A stretch of 64,000 nucleotides of DNA. It comes from an uncultured Eubacteriales bacterium (GTDB lineage Bacteria; Bacillota; Clostridia; Oscillospirales; CAG-272). The stretch covers positions 14,937 through 78,936 of the forward strand of contig CAJKPX010000005.1 of assembly GCA_905201895.1 (NCBI GenBank). The letters run 5' to 3'. Shown one piece after another: positions 43,004 to 52,055 of the stretch (positions within the stretch are counted from its first letter, which is position 1; each line of letters opens with the position of its first letter). The notes under the pieces were generated by a model. That model saw only the letters and a list, made by a program, of their open reading frames with translations, was not told the origin of the DNA and did no database searches. The position numbers and the translations under genes are program-made.

Positions 43004-43885
43004 TTATCGGAGTGTGATCGAATAGGAAAATGCCTTTTCCGTGTGCGGCGTCAAGCGGAGCATATCGGGCTTTGTTTCAATTGCTGCAATCTCACCATCA
43101 TATCCCGCAAAGCCGCTCCAGGGCTCCATGCAGAGAAAGGGCGGCTCGGTTTTGGCGGGCTGCCACAGACCGAAATAGGGAGCGTCATATTGCATACGAA
43201 CTGCATGCGATGAGCGCGCGGATTTGAGCGTGATGCAGGTGTCGGCGCGATTGAAGAAAACACCCTCATCGTCAAACAGTGCGCGTGTCAGAGGCAGACG
43301 AATGCCGTCCTCGAGCATCATGCCGTATTTTCTGCCGGTTGCAAAGGAGCCTGCAAGCTGCATAACGTCCGGTGAGGCAGGGCGGTCGAATTCCAGATAC
43401 CAATCCGAGAAATCCCCTTCTCCACCGATCGGCACGCAAAATCCGGGGTGTGCACCAATCGCGGCGTACATCACGTCCTCCCCGTTGTTCTGAACGGTAT
43501 AGGTGGCGTGAAGCGTTCCGTTTTCAAGCCGATATTCGACCAGAAGAGCAAACTCAAAAGGATATTGCGCACGTGTCACCTCATTTGCCGTCAGGGCAAG
43601 GCATATCCGATCATCGGCAATCGCACGCACGGCAAAGCTGCTCTGCCGCGCAAAGCCGTGCAGGCCCATCTCGTAGGTCTTGCCTGCATAGGTATATTTT
43701 CCCTCCCAAAGCCGACCGCAGATTGGAAACATGATCGGGGCATGCTCCTCCCAATAGCGTGCATCGCCCTGCCAGAGATATTCGATGCCGTCGCGCTTGA
43801 TTGAGAGCAGCTCGGCGCCGCGACTCGAGACGGTGACGGTGAGCGTGCCGTTTTGCAAAACGTATTCCTGATTCGTGTGTTGCAT
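43004..43885 (-). CDS. Aldose 1-epimerase family protein (LacX-like)
   Basis: A 293-residue beta-sandwich protein of the galactose mutarotase superfamily. The segments SRGAELLSIKRDGIEYLWQGD, here at residues 21-41, and PICGRLWEGKYTY, GLHGFARQSSF and AAIGAHPGFCVP match the LacX-like branch, with its conserved His in HGFAR and HPGF. Likely role is interconversion of sugar anomers in the cytosol; the sugar is unknown. No sugar-utilisation genes are adjacent. Confidence 0.85.
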   Translation of the reverse strand: MQHTNQEYVLQNGTLTVTVSSRGAELLSIKRDGIEYLWQGDARYWEEHAPIMFPICGRLWEGKYTYAGKTYEMGLHGFARQSSFAVRAIADDRICLALTANEVTRAQYPFEFALLVEYRLENGTLHATYTVQNNGEDVMYAAIGAHPGFCVPIGGEGDFSDWYLEFDRPASPDVMQLAGSFATGRKYGMMLEDGIRLPLTRALFDDEGVFFNRADTCITLKSARSSHAVRMQYDAPYFGLWQPAKTEPPFLCMEPWSGFAGYDGEIAAIETKPDMLRLTPHTEKAFSYSITLR

Positions 43886-43924
43886 GTCAAAATCCTCTTT
43901 ATGTGAAATGTTTGATGGAGCTTT

Positions 43925-44368
43925 TCAAAAAATATCGCGGAAGATCTCGGACTCGAGATTGCAGACCGCATCGAGCGGAATTCGGTGACCGCCGCTCAAA
44001 TACAGAATGCGCTCGATCTCGTCGATGCGCTCGAGCGTGCCTCTCACGGTGCGGTATGATCCACCCGTCTTACGTGCGTCCGGCAGAAAATAGGTGACCT
44101 CAACCTTTGGCATCCGATCAATCGAGGCGAGCAGAAGCTGCTGCCGTCGGTCAAGCTGCTCACGCTGATCCTCTGTCATTCGGAGCATCTCGTCGGTCAG
44201 GCGTGCGGTTTCCTCGATCGCGTCGTCATAGCCCGTGAGTGCGGCAAAGGGGGCAAACTGCGCGGCACGGTCGATGATCGGCATGCGAGGGTGGCGAGAC
44301 GAGGTGGGGTGCGGTAGGTCGAGCATGTCGGCGTAGTGACCGTCTCCGCCCTGCTGCTTTTCTTGCAT
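43925..44368 (-). CDS. YolD-like family protein
   Basis: A 147-residue product. The N-terminal part YADMLDLPHP, then MPIIDRAAQFAPFAALTGYD, is the mark of YolD-like proteins, which are usually paired with a Y-family polymerase (for example yolD-uvrX). The second half is a compact beta domain with RTVRGTLERIDEIERI. ATG at 44368 follows GGAGG by 7 bases. It directly follows the polymerase gene and is probably co-transcribed. The molecular role is not established. Confidence 0.8.
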   Translation of the reverse strand: MQEKQQGGDGHYADMLDLPHPTSSRHPRMPIIDRAAQFAPFAALTGYDDAIEETARLTDEMLRMTEDQREQLDRRQQLLLASIDRMPKVEVTYFLPDARKTGGSYRTVRGTLERIDEIERILYLSGGHRIPLDAVCNLESEIFRDIF

Positions 44369-44382
44369 TTGATCCCCTCCCC

Positions 44383-45897
44383 TCATGCCTTGTGACCGCC
44401 GATCTGTCGGTTGCGATCCTTGGCGGTTGCACCCTCCTCAAGGTTCATGCCCTTGAGAATGGCATTTTTTCCAAAGCGTTTCTTGATATCAATCATGGTA
44501 GCCTGAATTTTCTTCTCGCGGTCGCGCTCGGCGCGCTCCGCCTCGCGTTCACCGCTCTCCAGAACCGAGAAAATATCGAGCTGCTCCGCCTCACGTCGAT
44601 CCGCCGCCTCGCCTTCGGTGAGCAGGCGCGCGGCGGTGAGATAAATGCGACGAACGGTGAGCTTGGGGTCAATGATGCGATCGTAGAGCGCACCAACCGC
44701 CTGCATGATCTCCTTGGTGGAGGAGGTGTAGCCTCCGAGATTGGCGGTTCCGTGCGCGTGCTTCGGGGTGGCTCTGCCATAGCGATCGTGCGTCACCTCT
44801 CCGCGATAAGCTTGGCGTGCGGCATCGCCCTTGAGATTTTCAACGTCATAGCCAACCGTGAGCACGATCTGATCGGTGACAAGCCCCTTTTCCACGAGAT
44901 CAAGCACCGTTTGATCGGTCATCTCCATCACCACGAGGCGCGCACGGTCGGCGGAATAGGGCTCGGTGAGCACCTGCCCCGAGCAAACGCTGCTCGACTC
45001 GGGACGGTAAGACTTGATATCGGCAATCGTGCAGGGCTCCCAGCCCCACGCGTGGTCAATGAGCAGCTCGGCGTTAACTCCAAAGAGCTTATAGAGCATT
45101 TCCTCATTGTGAAAGGCATCGGGCGAGCCGATCGAGCAGCGTGCCACGTCTCCCATCGTGTAAAGCCCAACCGAGGCAAGTCGGTCGGCAGTTCCCCGCC
45201 CCACGCGCCAGAAATCGGTGATCGGTCGATGCGACCAGAGCTGCTCGCGGTAGCTGTGCTCGTCGAGCTCTGCGATGCGTGCACCGTCCTCGTCGGGCGG
45301 CATCCGCTTGGCAACGATGTCCATTGCGATCTTGCACAGATAGAGGTTCGTGCCAATCCCCGCCGTGGAGGTGATGCCCGTGGTTTCGAGCACGTCGCGC
45401 ATAATGGTGCGCGTCAGCTCACGCGCGGTCATGCCGTAGGTTTTGAGATAATTGGTGACGTCGAGGAACACCTCGTCGATCGAATAGACGTGAATATCCT
45501 CGGGAGCGATATATTTGAGATAAACGTGGTAGATGCGCGTGCTGTATTCCATATAATACGCCATGCGCGGTGGAGCAACGATATAATCGACCGCCAGGGC
45601 AGGATTTTGGCGCAGCTCGTTGATCTGCACCGATGATCCAAGCAGCCTGCCCCCGTTTGCACGGCGGCGCTCGGCGTTGACCTCCTTGATACGCTGCACA
45701 ACCTCGAACAATCGCGGTCGCCCACCAATCCCAAAGGATTTGAGCGAGGGAGAAACGGCAAGCCCGATCGTTTTTTCGGTGCGACTCGCATCGGCAACGA
45801 TCAAATTGGTTTTCATCGGATCAAGTCCGCGCTCCTTGCATTCCACCGACGCATAAAAGGACTTGAGGTCGATCGCAACGTAGATTTTTTGCTTCAT
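44383..45897 (-). CDS. Y-family translesion DNA polymerase (UvrX/DinB-like)
   Basis: A 504-residue error-prone polymerase. The catalytic acidic residues are D10 in YVAIDLKSFYASVE and the SIDEVFLDVT pair. The thumb has TSTAGIGTNLYLCKIAMD, and the little-finger region lies at about 290-430. The C-terminal 80 residues are charged and vary in the family. Paired with YolD, it is expected to be damage-induced, but I see no clear LexA box near its promoter. Confidence 0.9.
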   Translation of the reverse strand: MKQKIYVAIDLKSFYASVECKERGLDPMKTNLIVADASRTEKTIGLAVSPSLKSFGIGGRPRLFEVVQRIKEVNAERRRANGGRLLGSSVQINELRQNPALAVDYIVAPPRMAYYMEYSTRIYHVYLKYIAPEDIHVYSIDEVFLDVTNYLKTYGMTARELTRTIMRDVLETTGITSTAGIGTNLYLCKIAMDIVAKRMPPDEDGARIAELDEHSYREQLWSHRPITDFWRVGRGTADRLASVGLYTMGDVARCSIGSPDAFHNEEMLYKLFGVNAELLIDHAWGWEPCTIADIKSYRPESSSVCSGQVLTEPYSADRARLVVMEMTDQTVLDLVEKGLVTDQIVLTVGYDVENLKGDAARQAYRGEVTHDRYGRATPKHAHGTANLGGYTSSTKEIMQAVGALYDRIIDPKLTVRRIYLTAARLLTEGEAADRREAEQLDIFSVLESGEREAERAERDREKKIQATMIDIKKRFGKNAILKGMNLEEGATAKDRNRQIGGHKA

Positions 45898-45929
45898 GCA
45901 GTTTCCCCCTTTCTCTTTTGTTCAACCCT

Positions 45930-45958
45930 ATTATAACATGACTTGCGTTTTTTTTCAA
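45930..45958 (-). promoter_or_regulatory. Promoter of the polymerase-YolD pair
   Basis: TTGAAA (45953-45958) and TATAAT (45930-45935) have a 17-base spacer. No CGAAC-N4-GTTCG type operator is visible around it. Confidence 0.8.
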
Positions 45959-45995
45959 TAGAAAATATCGCCATCGCCCGCATGTGACAAAAAAA

Positions 45996-46024
45996 TCCGC
46001 CCCTGCCGAATGTGGCAGGGACGG
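45996..46024 (-). terminator. Terminator of trpB
   Basis: TCCG-CCCTGCC and GGCAGGG-CGGA pair around a 6-base loop; on the minus strand a T7 run follows. Confidence 0.88.
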
Positions 46025-46034
46025 ACGCTTGATT

Positions 46035-47252
46035 TTATCTGATTCCGTATTTTTCGATGATGTAGTCCATATCCTTGTCGCCTCTGCCCGACAGACAGAT
46101 CAGAACAGAACCGTGATCCATCGTTTTTGCGAGCTTGATGCCATAGGCAACCGCGTGCGCACTCTCGATCGCGGGAATGATACCTTCAAGACGCGAAAGC
46201 GTGAAAAAAGCGTCGATGGTGTCATCATCGTTGATCACGTCATATTTGACGCGTCCGAGATCATGCAGGAATGCATGCTCGGGGCCAGACGAGGGATAAT
46301 CCAAGCCGCTTGCAACCGAATAAACGGGAGCGGGGTCTCCGTTTTCGTCCTTGAGCATGATGCTATTGAAGCCGTGCATCACACCCTCGGTGCCATATTG
46401 CAGGCTTGCCGCGTGGTCTCCAAGTGCGGTGCCTCTGCCAAGCGGCTCGATGCCGTAAATATCAACGGGATCGTTGAGGAAACCCGCAAAAAAGCCCATC
46501 GAGTTCGATCCGCCACCCACGCAGGCAACGATCGAGTCGGGCAGCTCACCCGTCATGCCGAGGAACTGCTCTCTTGCCTCAATTCCGATCACGCTCTGGA
46601 AATCGCGCACCATCATCGGGAAGGGGTGCGGTCCCACAACCGAGCCAATGCAATAGATCGCGGTTTCATATTCTCTTGCATAAGCCTCGAATGCCGCGTC
46701 GACCGCCTCCTTGAGGGTTGCAAGTCCGTGCGTAACCTCGATGACGTTTGCACCGAGGATCTTCATGCGTGCCACGTTGGGAGCCTGTTTTTTGATGTCG
46801 ACCGAGCCCATGTAAATGTCGCATTCCAGACCGAAATATGCCGCAGCCGTTGCAAGCGCCACGCCGTGCTGACCTGCGCCCGTTTCGGCAATGACCTTCT
46901 TTTTGCCCATATACTTTGCCAGAAGCGCCTCACCCATGCAGTGATTGAGCTTGTGCGCACCCGTGTGGTTCAGATCCTCGCGCTTGACGTAGAGCTGCAC
47001 GTTGCCAAGCTTGTTCGAGAGGCGCTCAAGATAGGAGATGGGCGTGGGTCTGCCCTGAAACTCCTTGCGAATCTTACGCAGCTCGCCGATAAACTTGGAG
47101 GACTTGCAAATGGTGAAATATGCCTCGGTGATCTCCTGCATTGCCTTTTGCAGCTCGGGAGAAATATACGAGCCGCCGTATCTGCCGAAATAACCGTTCT
47201 GATCGGGATATCTTTTTAAGTACGTGTCAAAATTGATGCCGTTGAATTCCAT
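46035..47252 (-). CDS. trpB: Tryptophan synthase beta chain
   Basis: Condenses indole with serine. The PLP lysine is in REDLNHTGAHKLNH; VIAETGAGQHGVA and GGGSNSMGFFAGF are the cofactor and phosphate loops. It has 405 residues, the TrpB1 type that normally pairs with TrpA. No trpA or other trp gene is near. Regulation is by the T-box upstream, and the hairpin AGCGGG-AGAG-CCCGCT lies just before a weak ribosome site. Confidence 0.95.
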   Translation of the reverse strand: MEFNGINFDTYLKRYPDQNGYFGRYGGSYISPELQKAMQEITEAYFTICKSSKFIGELRKIRKEFQGRPTPISYLERLSNKLGNVQLYVKREDLNHTGAHKLNHCMGEALLAKYMGKKKVIAETGAGQHGVALATAAAYFGLECDIYMGSVDIKKQAPNVARMKILGANVIEVTHGLATLKEAVDAAFEAYAREYETAIYCIGSVVGPHPFPMMVRDFQSVIGIEAREQFLGMTGELPDSIVACVGGGSNSMGFFAGFLNDPVDIYGIEPLGRGTALGDHAASLQYGTEGVMHGFNSIMLKDENGDPAPVYSVASGLDYPSSGPEHAFLHDLGRVKYDVINDDDTIDAFFTLSRLEGIIPAIESAHAVAYGIKLAKTMDHGSVLICLSGRGDKDMDYIIEKYGIR

Positions 47253-47320
47253 AATATTTACCTAAACCTTTCCGAGCGGGCTCTCCCGCTTTATCAAACA
47301 TTTTTCTTTATCACGTATTG

Positions 47321-47380
47321 TTATGCGATTTGTCCGTAGCGTCTGCTCTTTGTGCATCGCCATCGTTTTGTTTTTTGCAT
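47321..47380 (-). CDS. 19-residue upstream ORF between T-box and trpB
   Basis: ATG at 47380 follows GGAGGTG by an ideal distance, and the frame reads MQKTKRWRCTKSRRYGQIA before TAA. The ribosome site is better than that of trpB. It contains one Trp codon and seven Arg/Lys codons. It sits between the T-box terminator and trpB, so it would be translated only on read-through transcripts. A leader-peptide role is possible, by analogy with the T-box plus leader peptide of the Bacillus anti-TRAP operon; translation is unproven. Confidence 0.45.
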   Translation of the reverse strand: MQKTKRWRCTKSRRYGQIA

Positions 47381-47394
47381 GATCTACACCTCCA

Positions 47395-47712
47395 AAGCCT
47401 TTGTCGGAGAAAAACAAAACGCCCCCGACAGAAAAGTGATCTGCTCACTCTGTCAAGGACGAACAAAACGAACGTTTTATCCGCGGTGCCACCTTGCTTC
47501 ATCGCAATCGAAACTGCCATGCACTTTGAGGATACCGACATATCCCGAGCAAATAACGCCTGCTCCTGCGTTGCGAAATACTCGGCGGTCGCCCAACCTT
47601 TGCTCCGCACCCTCCGCGGTCCATTTGCCAAGCGGTTTCCAACCCGATTCTCATCCCCTCGGGCTCTCTGTGTGGTCCTGTCCTGACGTTATCTCCGCTT
47701 CAACGGTTTTTT
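47395..47712 (-). promoter_or_regulatory. T-box riboswitch, probably sensing tRNA-Trp
   Basis: The conserved T-box AAGGTGGCACCGCGG (47481-47495) is present, with the AGAGAG motif and a long stem I upstream. The likely specifier is TGG (Trp) at 47621-47623 in the sequence AAATGGACC. Just past the T-box, GACAGA and TCTGTC build the terminator (47407-47455), followed by TTTTGTTTTTC. Uncharged tRNA-Trp would favour the antiterminator and let transcription reach trpB. Confidence 0.88.
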
Positions 47713-47714
47713 AT

Positions 47715-47743
47715 ATTATATCACCGCGCATCTGTCTTGTCAA
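47715..47743 (-). promoter_or_regulatory. Consensus promoter of T-box-trpB
   Basis: TTGACA (47738-47743) and TATAAT (47715-47720) have a 17-base spacer. Confidence 0.9.
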
Positions 47744-47814
47744 TAGCTTTTTTGAGAAAAAAAGAAACATTTTTTGCTTCCTGATGTATTTTCGCAATGG
47801 TTAAACAAAACGGA

Positions 47815-47837
47815 GAGGCGTCCGCTTTGGACGCCTC
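47815..47837 (-). terminator. Terminator of the metF-metH operon
   Basis: GAGGCGTCC and GGACGCCTC pair around a 5-base loop, followed on the minus strand by TCCGTTTTGTTT. Confidence 0.82.
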
Positions 47838-47878
47838 CTCTTCAAATTGCACTGAAATCAAACCGCTCAAGCAGAGAG

Positions 47879-50299
47879 TCAGGTGGCAAGCTCTGCGTTG
47901 ATCTGCTCGGCATAGCGAACTGCCGCCATGGCATCCTTGGCATAGTGGTCGGCACCGATCGCCTCGGCATATTCGGCGGTCAGAACCGCGCCTCCCACCA
48001 CAATTTTACACCACGGCGCCTCACGGCGAAGTGCCTTTACGGTCTCCTCCATTGCGGGAACGGTGGTGGTCATGAGTGCACTCAAGCCCACAATCGGTGC
48101 ATGCAGGCGAACGGTCTCGCACACGATCTCCTCGGGGGGGACGTCGCGCCCGAGATCGGTGACAGCAAAGCCATAGTTCTCGAGAATCAGCTTGACAATG
48201 TTCTTGCCAATATCGTGGATGTCTCCCTTGACCGTAGCGATCACGAAGCAGCATTTGTCCCCTGCCCTCTCGCCCGACATGCGCGATTTGATGACCTCAA
48301 ACGCAGCCTTTGCCGCCTCTGCGCTCATCAGAAGCTGTGGCAAATACGTTGTTTTCTGTTCAAAGCCCGTGCCAACCACGTTGAGCGCGGGAATGATCTC
48401 CTCCTGCACCACAAGAAGCGGATCAACGCCGCCGTTGAGCATCTCTGCCGTTAGCTCTGCCGCGTGCTCCTTGAGCCCCTTTATCACGGCGTGCTGAAGC
48501 GCGGTAGCAGAGGGCTCTTTTTCTGCACTTGGTGTGGCTCTCTCAATTGTTGAGGTTGCCGTTTGCGGTGCGGGAAGCGATTGCGTGAATTCGATATAAG
48601 CAGCGCAGTTTTCGTCGATTCCCGCAAGTGCGCAATATGCGCGGTAGGTTTTCATCATTTCGGCAGAATACGGATTCATAATTGCCGCCGAAAGACCTCG
48701 ACCGAGCGCCATTGCAAAAAAGGTTCCGTTGATCAGATCGCGCATCGGAAGCCCGAAGGAAACGTTGGAAACACCGAGCGAGGTGTGGCATCCGAGCGCT
48801 TCTCGAATCAGCTCGATCGCACGCAGGGTTTCGCGAGCGGCGCTCTGATCTGCGCTCACCGTGAGCGCAAGCGGATCAAAGATAATATTCTTTTTGTCGA
48901 TGCCGTATTTCTCCGCGGCACGAAGGATCGAGCGTGCAATTGCAAGACGCCCCTCTGCGGTTGCGGGAATTCCGCTCTCATCAAGTGTGAGCGCAACGAT
49001 CAGTCCGCCGTATTTTTTTGCAAGCGGCAGAACGCGCTCCAGGCTCTCGCGCTTTCCGTTGACCGAATTGATCATTGCCTTGCCGTTGTAGCGACGGAGC
49101 GCCGCCTCCATGGCAAGAGGGTCGGCAGAGTCGATCTGAAGCGGCAGGTCGACAATCGCCTGCAGCTCGGTGACCGCGTCACAAAGCATTCTCGTCTCGT
49201 CAATTTCGGGAAGCCCCACGTTGACGTCGAGAATATGAACGCCTCGCTCCTCCTGGGCAATGCCCTCCTTGAGGATATAGTCGATGTCATGCTCCACAAG
49301 CGCCGCCTTCAAGCGCTTTTTTCCGGTTGGATTGATGCGCTCGCCAATCAGGATCGGAGCGTTGCCAAATACAACCGCGTGTGTGTAGGATGAGACAACG
49401 GTGACGTCCTTTTTGACGATCGGGACAGGCTCGATCTCCTCGGACGCGCTGACCGTGGCACGGATATAGTCGGGAGTGGTGCCGCAGCAGCCTCCTGCGA
49501 TCCGCACGCCGCGTCGGATCAGCTCGGACACCTCGTCGGCAAATGCATCGGGCAGAACGTCATAAACCGTTTCACCCTTCACGGCTCTTGGAAGTCCCGC
49601 GTTGGGCTTGAGCAGAACAGGCACAGAGGCGTATTGCAGATATTCTTCCACCACGGGAGCAAGTGCCCGCGGTCCAAGCGAGCAATTCACGCCGACCGCG
49701 TCGGCGCCCATGCCCTCCAGCATTGCCACCATCGCGGCAGGTGTGGCACCTGTCATCAGCTTGCCGTCCTCGCCGTATGCGTTGGAAACGAACACGGGGA
49801 GATCGGAGTTCTCCTTTGCGGCAAGAAGCGCGGCTTTGGTCTCGTAGCTGTCATTCATGGTTTCGATCACAATCAGATCGGCTCCAAAGCGCACGCCGAG
49901 ACGCACCGTTTTGGCAAAGATCTCCACGGCATCCTCAAAATCGAGGTCTCCGTAGGGCTTAAGCATGCGTCCCGTGGGACCAATATCAAGCGCGACCCAT
50001 TTGGGTTGCCTGCCAACACTCTCCTCTGCCGCCGCACGTGCGTTTTCGATCGCCGCACGCACAACCGCCTCCAGCTCCTCCTCAGAGAATTTGAGCACGT
50101 TTGCACCAAAGGTGTTGGTATTGACAACGTGGCTACCCGCATCAAAATAGGCACGGTGGATTGCCTTGACCGCATCGGGATGAGTGAGGCTCCAGCGTTC
50201 GGGAAGCTCTCCCGGTTGGAGTCCCTGCGCCTGCAGAAGCGTTCCCATACCGCCGTCGAGATATAGGATATGGTCGGCTAAAAATTCGGTGATCTTCAT
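47879..50299 (-). CDS. metH: Cobalamin-dependent methionine synthase, without the reactivation domain
   Basis: Transfers methyl from 5-methyltetrahydrofolate to homocysteine. The 806 residues hold a homocysteine-binding barrel (zinc site GVNC and GGCCGT), a pterin-binding domain (PILIGERINPTGKKRLK, VDLPLQIDSADP), and a cobalamin module with the ligand histidine in VKGDIHDIGKNIV. The C-terminal reactivation domain of classical MetH is absent and is encoded by the gene next to it. ATG at 50299 follows GGAG by 8 bases. Confidence 0.93.
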   Translation of the reverse strand: MKITEFLADHILYLDGGMGTLLQAQGLQPGELPERWSLTHPDAVKAIHRAYFDAGSHVVNTNTFGANVLKFSEEELEAVVRAAIENARAAAEESVGRQPKWVALDIGPTGRMLKPYGDLDFEDAVEIFAKTVRLGVRFGADLIVIETMNDSYETKAALLAAKENSDLPVFVSNAYGEDGKLMTGATPAAMVAMLEGMGADAVGVNCSLGPRALAPVVEEYLQYASVPVLLKPNAGLPRAVKGETVYDVLPDAFADEVSELIRRGVRIAGGCCGTTPDYIRATVSASEEIEPVPIVKKDVTVVSSYTHAVVFGNAPILIGERINPTGKKRLKAALVEHDIDYILKEGIAQEERGVHILDVNVGLPEIDETRMLCDAVTELQAIVDLPLQIDSADPLAMEAALRRYNGKAMINSVNGKRESLERVLPLAKKYGGLIVALTLDESGIPATAEGRLAIARSILRAAEKYGIDKKNIIFDPLALTVSADQSAARETLRAIELIREALGCHTSLGVSNVSFGLPMRDLINGTFFAMALGRGLSAAIMNPYSAEMMKTYRAYCALAGIDENCAAYIEFTQSLPAPQTATSTIERATPSAEKEPSATALQHAVIKGLKEHAAELTAEMLNGGVDPLLVVQEEIIPALNVVGTGFEQKTTYLPQLLMSAEAAKAAFEVIKSRMSGERAGDKCCFVIATVKGDIHDIGKNIVKLILENYGFAVTDLGRDVPPEEIVCETVRLHAPIVGLSALMTTTVPAMEETVKALRREAPWCKIVVGGAVLTAEYAEAIGADHYAKDAMAAVRYAEQINAELAT

Positions 50300-50333
50300 G
50301 ATTTGTTCTCCAATTGGATGGTTTGTAAGAAAT

Positions 50334-50966
50334 TCATTCGGCAGGACGTCGCGCACCCCCGTTGGCAATTCCAACAATCGCCGTGACAGACTTGGTGGGT
50401 GTCATCAAAAGGCTCTCCGAGAGGGACAGACCGATTCGGCGCGGGCAGTCAAGCATGGCAAAGATATCGCGCTGAAGCTCGAGCGGCAGGTCGCCGTAGC
50501 CCGGGCTGAAGCGTGCACGCGTAGCTTCGCCGCGAGATGCAGCCTCGGCGGCAAGCTCCTCGCAAAAAATGTTGCAAAGCAGCTCGACCGATTCGGTTCC
50601 GATTGCCTGACAAAGGAGCGCCTGCGCAGGAGACTCGACCGAATAGCGCGCAATGAGACGGTCGAGTCCTCCCCCCACCGTTGCCGCAAAAAGCACGATG
50701 CGATCGCACCCGTCAAGTCGCTTGGCAAGGTCTGCCGACTCGATTTTGGCAAAGTCGAGGTCGAGCATGTTGCCATCACGGTGCAGAGGCAGCTCACAGT
50801 AGCAGACCCGATTGACCAACCGCCCCCTCACGTCACGCAGCGTTTTTTCCAGAAGCGCGTCCACGCGCGGATGCCGCTCCCGCATGCCTGCATAACGCAA
50901 GATCATGCGCTCGTCGGGGGGGAGCGAGAGGTCATAGGTTCGCGTGATGACCGTTGGTGCCGTCAT
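50334..50966 (-). CDS. Stand-alone methionine synthase reactivation domain protein
   Basis: The 210-residue product resembles the SAM-binding activation domain of MetH: RMILRYAGM near the start, a TVGGGLDRLIARYS segment, and RFSPGYGDLPLELQ, the SPGYGD-type SAM-binding motif, then LLMTPTKSVTAIVGI. It would remethylate oxidised cobalamin on the MetH protein encoded 34 bases downstream. Its ATG overlaps the metF stop by 4 bases. Confidence 0.87.
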   Translation of the reverse strand: MTAPTVITRTYDLSLPPDERMILRYAGMRERHPRVDALLEKTLRDVRGRLVNRVCYCELPLHRDGNMLDLDFAKIESADLAKRLDGCDRIVLFAATVGGGLDRLIARYSVESPAQALLCQAIGTESVELLCNIFCEELAAEAASRGEATRARFSPGYGDLPLELQRDIFAMLDCPRRIGLSLSESLLMTPTKSVTAIVGIANGGARRPAE

Positions 50967-51841
50967 ACGCCGAGAATATCCGACAGATTGCGTTGGATCG
51001 CCGCCGCAACGTCGGGCTTGTTCATCGAATACACGTGCACGTTTGTGATTCCGTTGGCATAGAGGTCGATGATCTGATCGGTGGCATAGGCGATGCCCGC
51101 CTGCTTCATGGCGGCAGGATTGGTGCCGAATTTGTCAACGAGCGCCTTGAAGCGCTGCGGCATGAAGGAGCCCGAGAGCTTGATCGCGCGCTCCACCTGC
51201 TTGCCGTTTGTGATCGGCATCACGCCCGGAATGATCGGAACGGTGATGCCCGCCTCGCGGATCTTATAAAGGAAATTATAGAGCAGATTATTGTCAAAAA
51301 ACATCTGCGTGGTGAGAAAATCACAGCCTGCATCCACCTTTTCGCGCAGATAGCGGATATCCTCCTTTTGGCACGAGCTCTCGGGATGCACCTCGGGATA
51401 GCAAGCTCCTCCGATGCAAAAATCCGCCCCCGATTCGCGCAGCTCTCGCACCAGCTGACAGGCATGTTGATACGCCCATCTGCTGCGGTCAGCCCCCTCA
51501 AGCTCGACAGGAATATCGCCGCGCAATGCCATCACGTTCTCGATCCCCGCCGCGCGGATGTCACGAATGCGCTCGGCAACCGTCTCGCGCGTGGAGGAGA
51601 CGCAGGTGAGGTGTGCCAGGCTCGGCACGCCGTAGCGCTCCTTGATCTCTCTTGCAATGTCGAGCGTATACCGACTTGTGCCGCCACCTGCGCCGTAGGT
51701 GACGCTCATAAAGGAGGGGCGCAGCTTGGCGATCTCCTCAGTGGCGTGTCTGACGCTTTCAAAATTGCTCTCGGTTTTGGGCGGAAAGACCTCAAAGGAG
51801 AGCGTTATTTTTTCGGATGCAAACAGCTCGGTCAGCTTCAT
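50963..51841 (-). CDS. metF: 5,10-Methylenetetrahydrofolate reductase
   Basis: A flavoprotein that makes 5-methyltetrahydrofolate for MetH. Family motifs are SFEVFPPKTE at the start, SVTYGAGGGT, AHLTC, MALRGDIP and TTQMFFDN. It has 292 residues from ATG at 51841, which follows GAGAGG by 9 bases. It is the first gene of the metF, reactivation-domain, metH operon. The leader of about 85 bases is too short for a SAM-I riboswitch. Confidence 0.95.
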   Translation of the reverse strand: MKLTELFASEKITLSFEVFPPKTESNFESVRHATEEIAKLRPSFMSVTYGAGGGTSRYTLDIAREIKERYGVPSLAHLTCVSSTRETVAERIRDIRAAGIENVMALRGDIPVELEGADRSRWAYQHACQLVRELRESGADFCIGGACYPEVHPESSCQKEDIRYLREKVDAGCDFLTTQMFFDNNLLYNFLYKIREAGITVPIIPGVMPITNGKQVERAIKLSGSFMPQRFKALVDKFGTNPAAMKQAGIAYATDQIIDLYANGITNVHVYSMNKPDVAAAIQRNLSDILGV

Positions 51842-51926
51842 GACAAAAATCCTCTCTTGCAGACGCCCGAAGGATCGCGCACCGACACGGTGACGGAAAC
51901 ACGCTTTTCGGACTTTTTTCGTTTTT

Positions 51927-51955
51927 ATTATAGCACACGCGTCTCCACAAATCAA
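51927..51955 (-). promoter_or_regulatory. Promoter of the metF-metH operon
   Basis: TTGATT (51950-51955) and TATAAT (51927-51932) have a 17-base spacer. Confidence 0.8.
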
Positions 51956-52031
51956 GTATTTTTCGCAACAATCGCCATGTGGGCGGCAAAAAGACAGATG
52001 TATGACAATGAAATGAGCAAAAAAATGAAGA

Positions 52032-52050
52032 GCCCCGCACAAGGCGAGGC
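52032..52050 (-). terminator. Terminator of the first XRE regulator gene
   Basis: GCCTCGC and GCGGGGC (one G-U pair) around a 5-base loop, with T7 a few bases later on the minus strand. Confidence 0.65.
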
Positions 52051-52055
52051 AAAAA

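Noticed and set aside
45898..45958. LexA operator upstream of the Y-family polymerase
   Set aside because: No CGAAC-N4-GTTCG-like palindrome is present; GAACAAAAG is only a half-match.
50300..50377. N-terminal extension of MetH containing LPTGVRDVLPNEF, which resembles a HisZ/HisS start
   Set aside because: It overlaps the end of the reactivation-domain gene in another frame and has no ribosome site; the ATG at 50299 does. The likeness is coincidental.
51842..51926. SAM riboswitch in the metF leader
   Set aside because: Only about 85 bases are transcribed before metF, with one small hairpin and none of the conserved SAM-I or SAM-II features I know.
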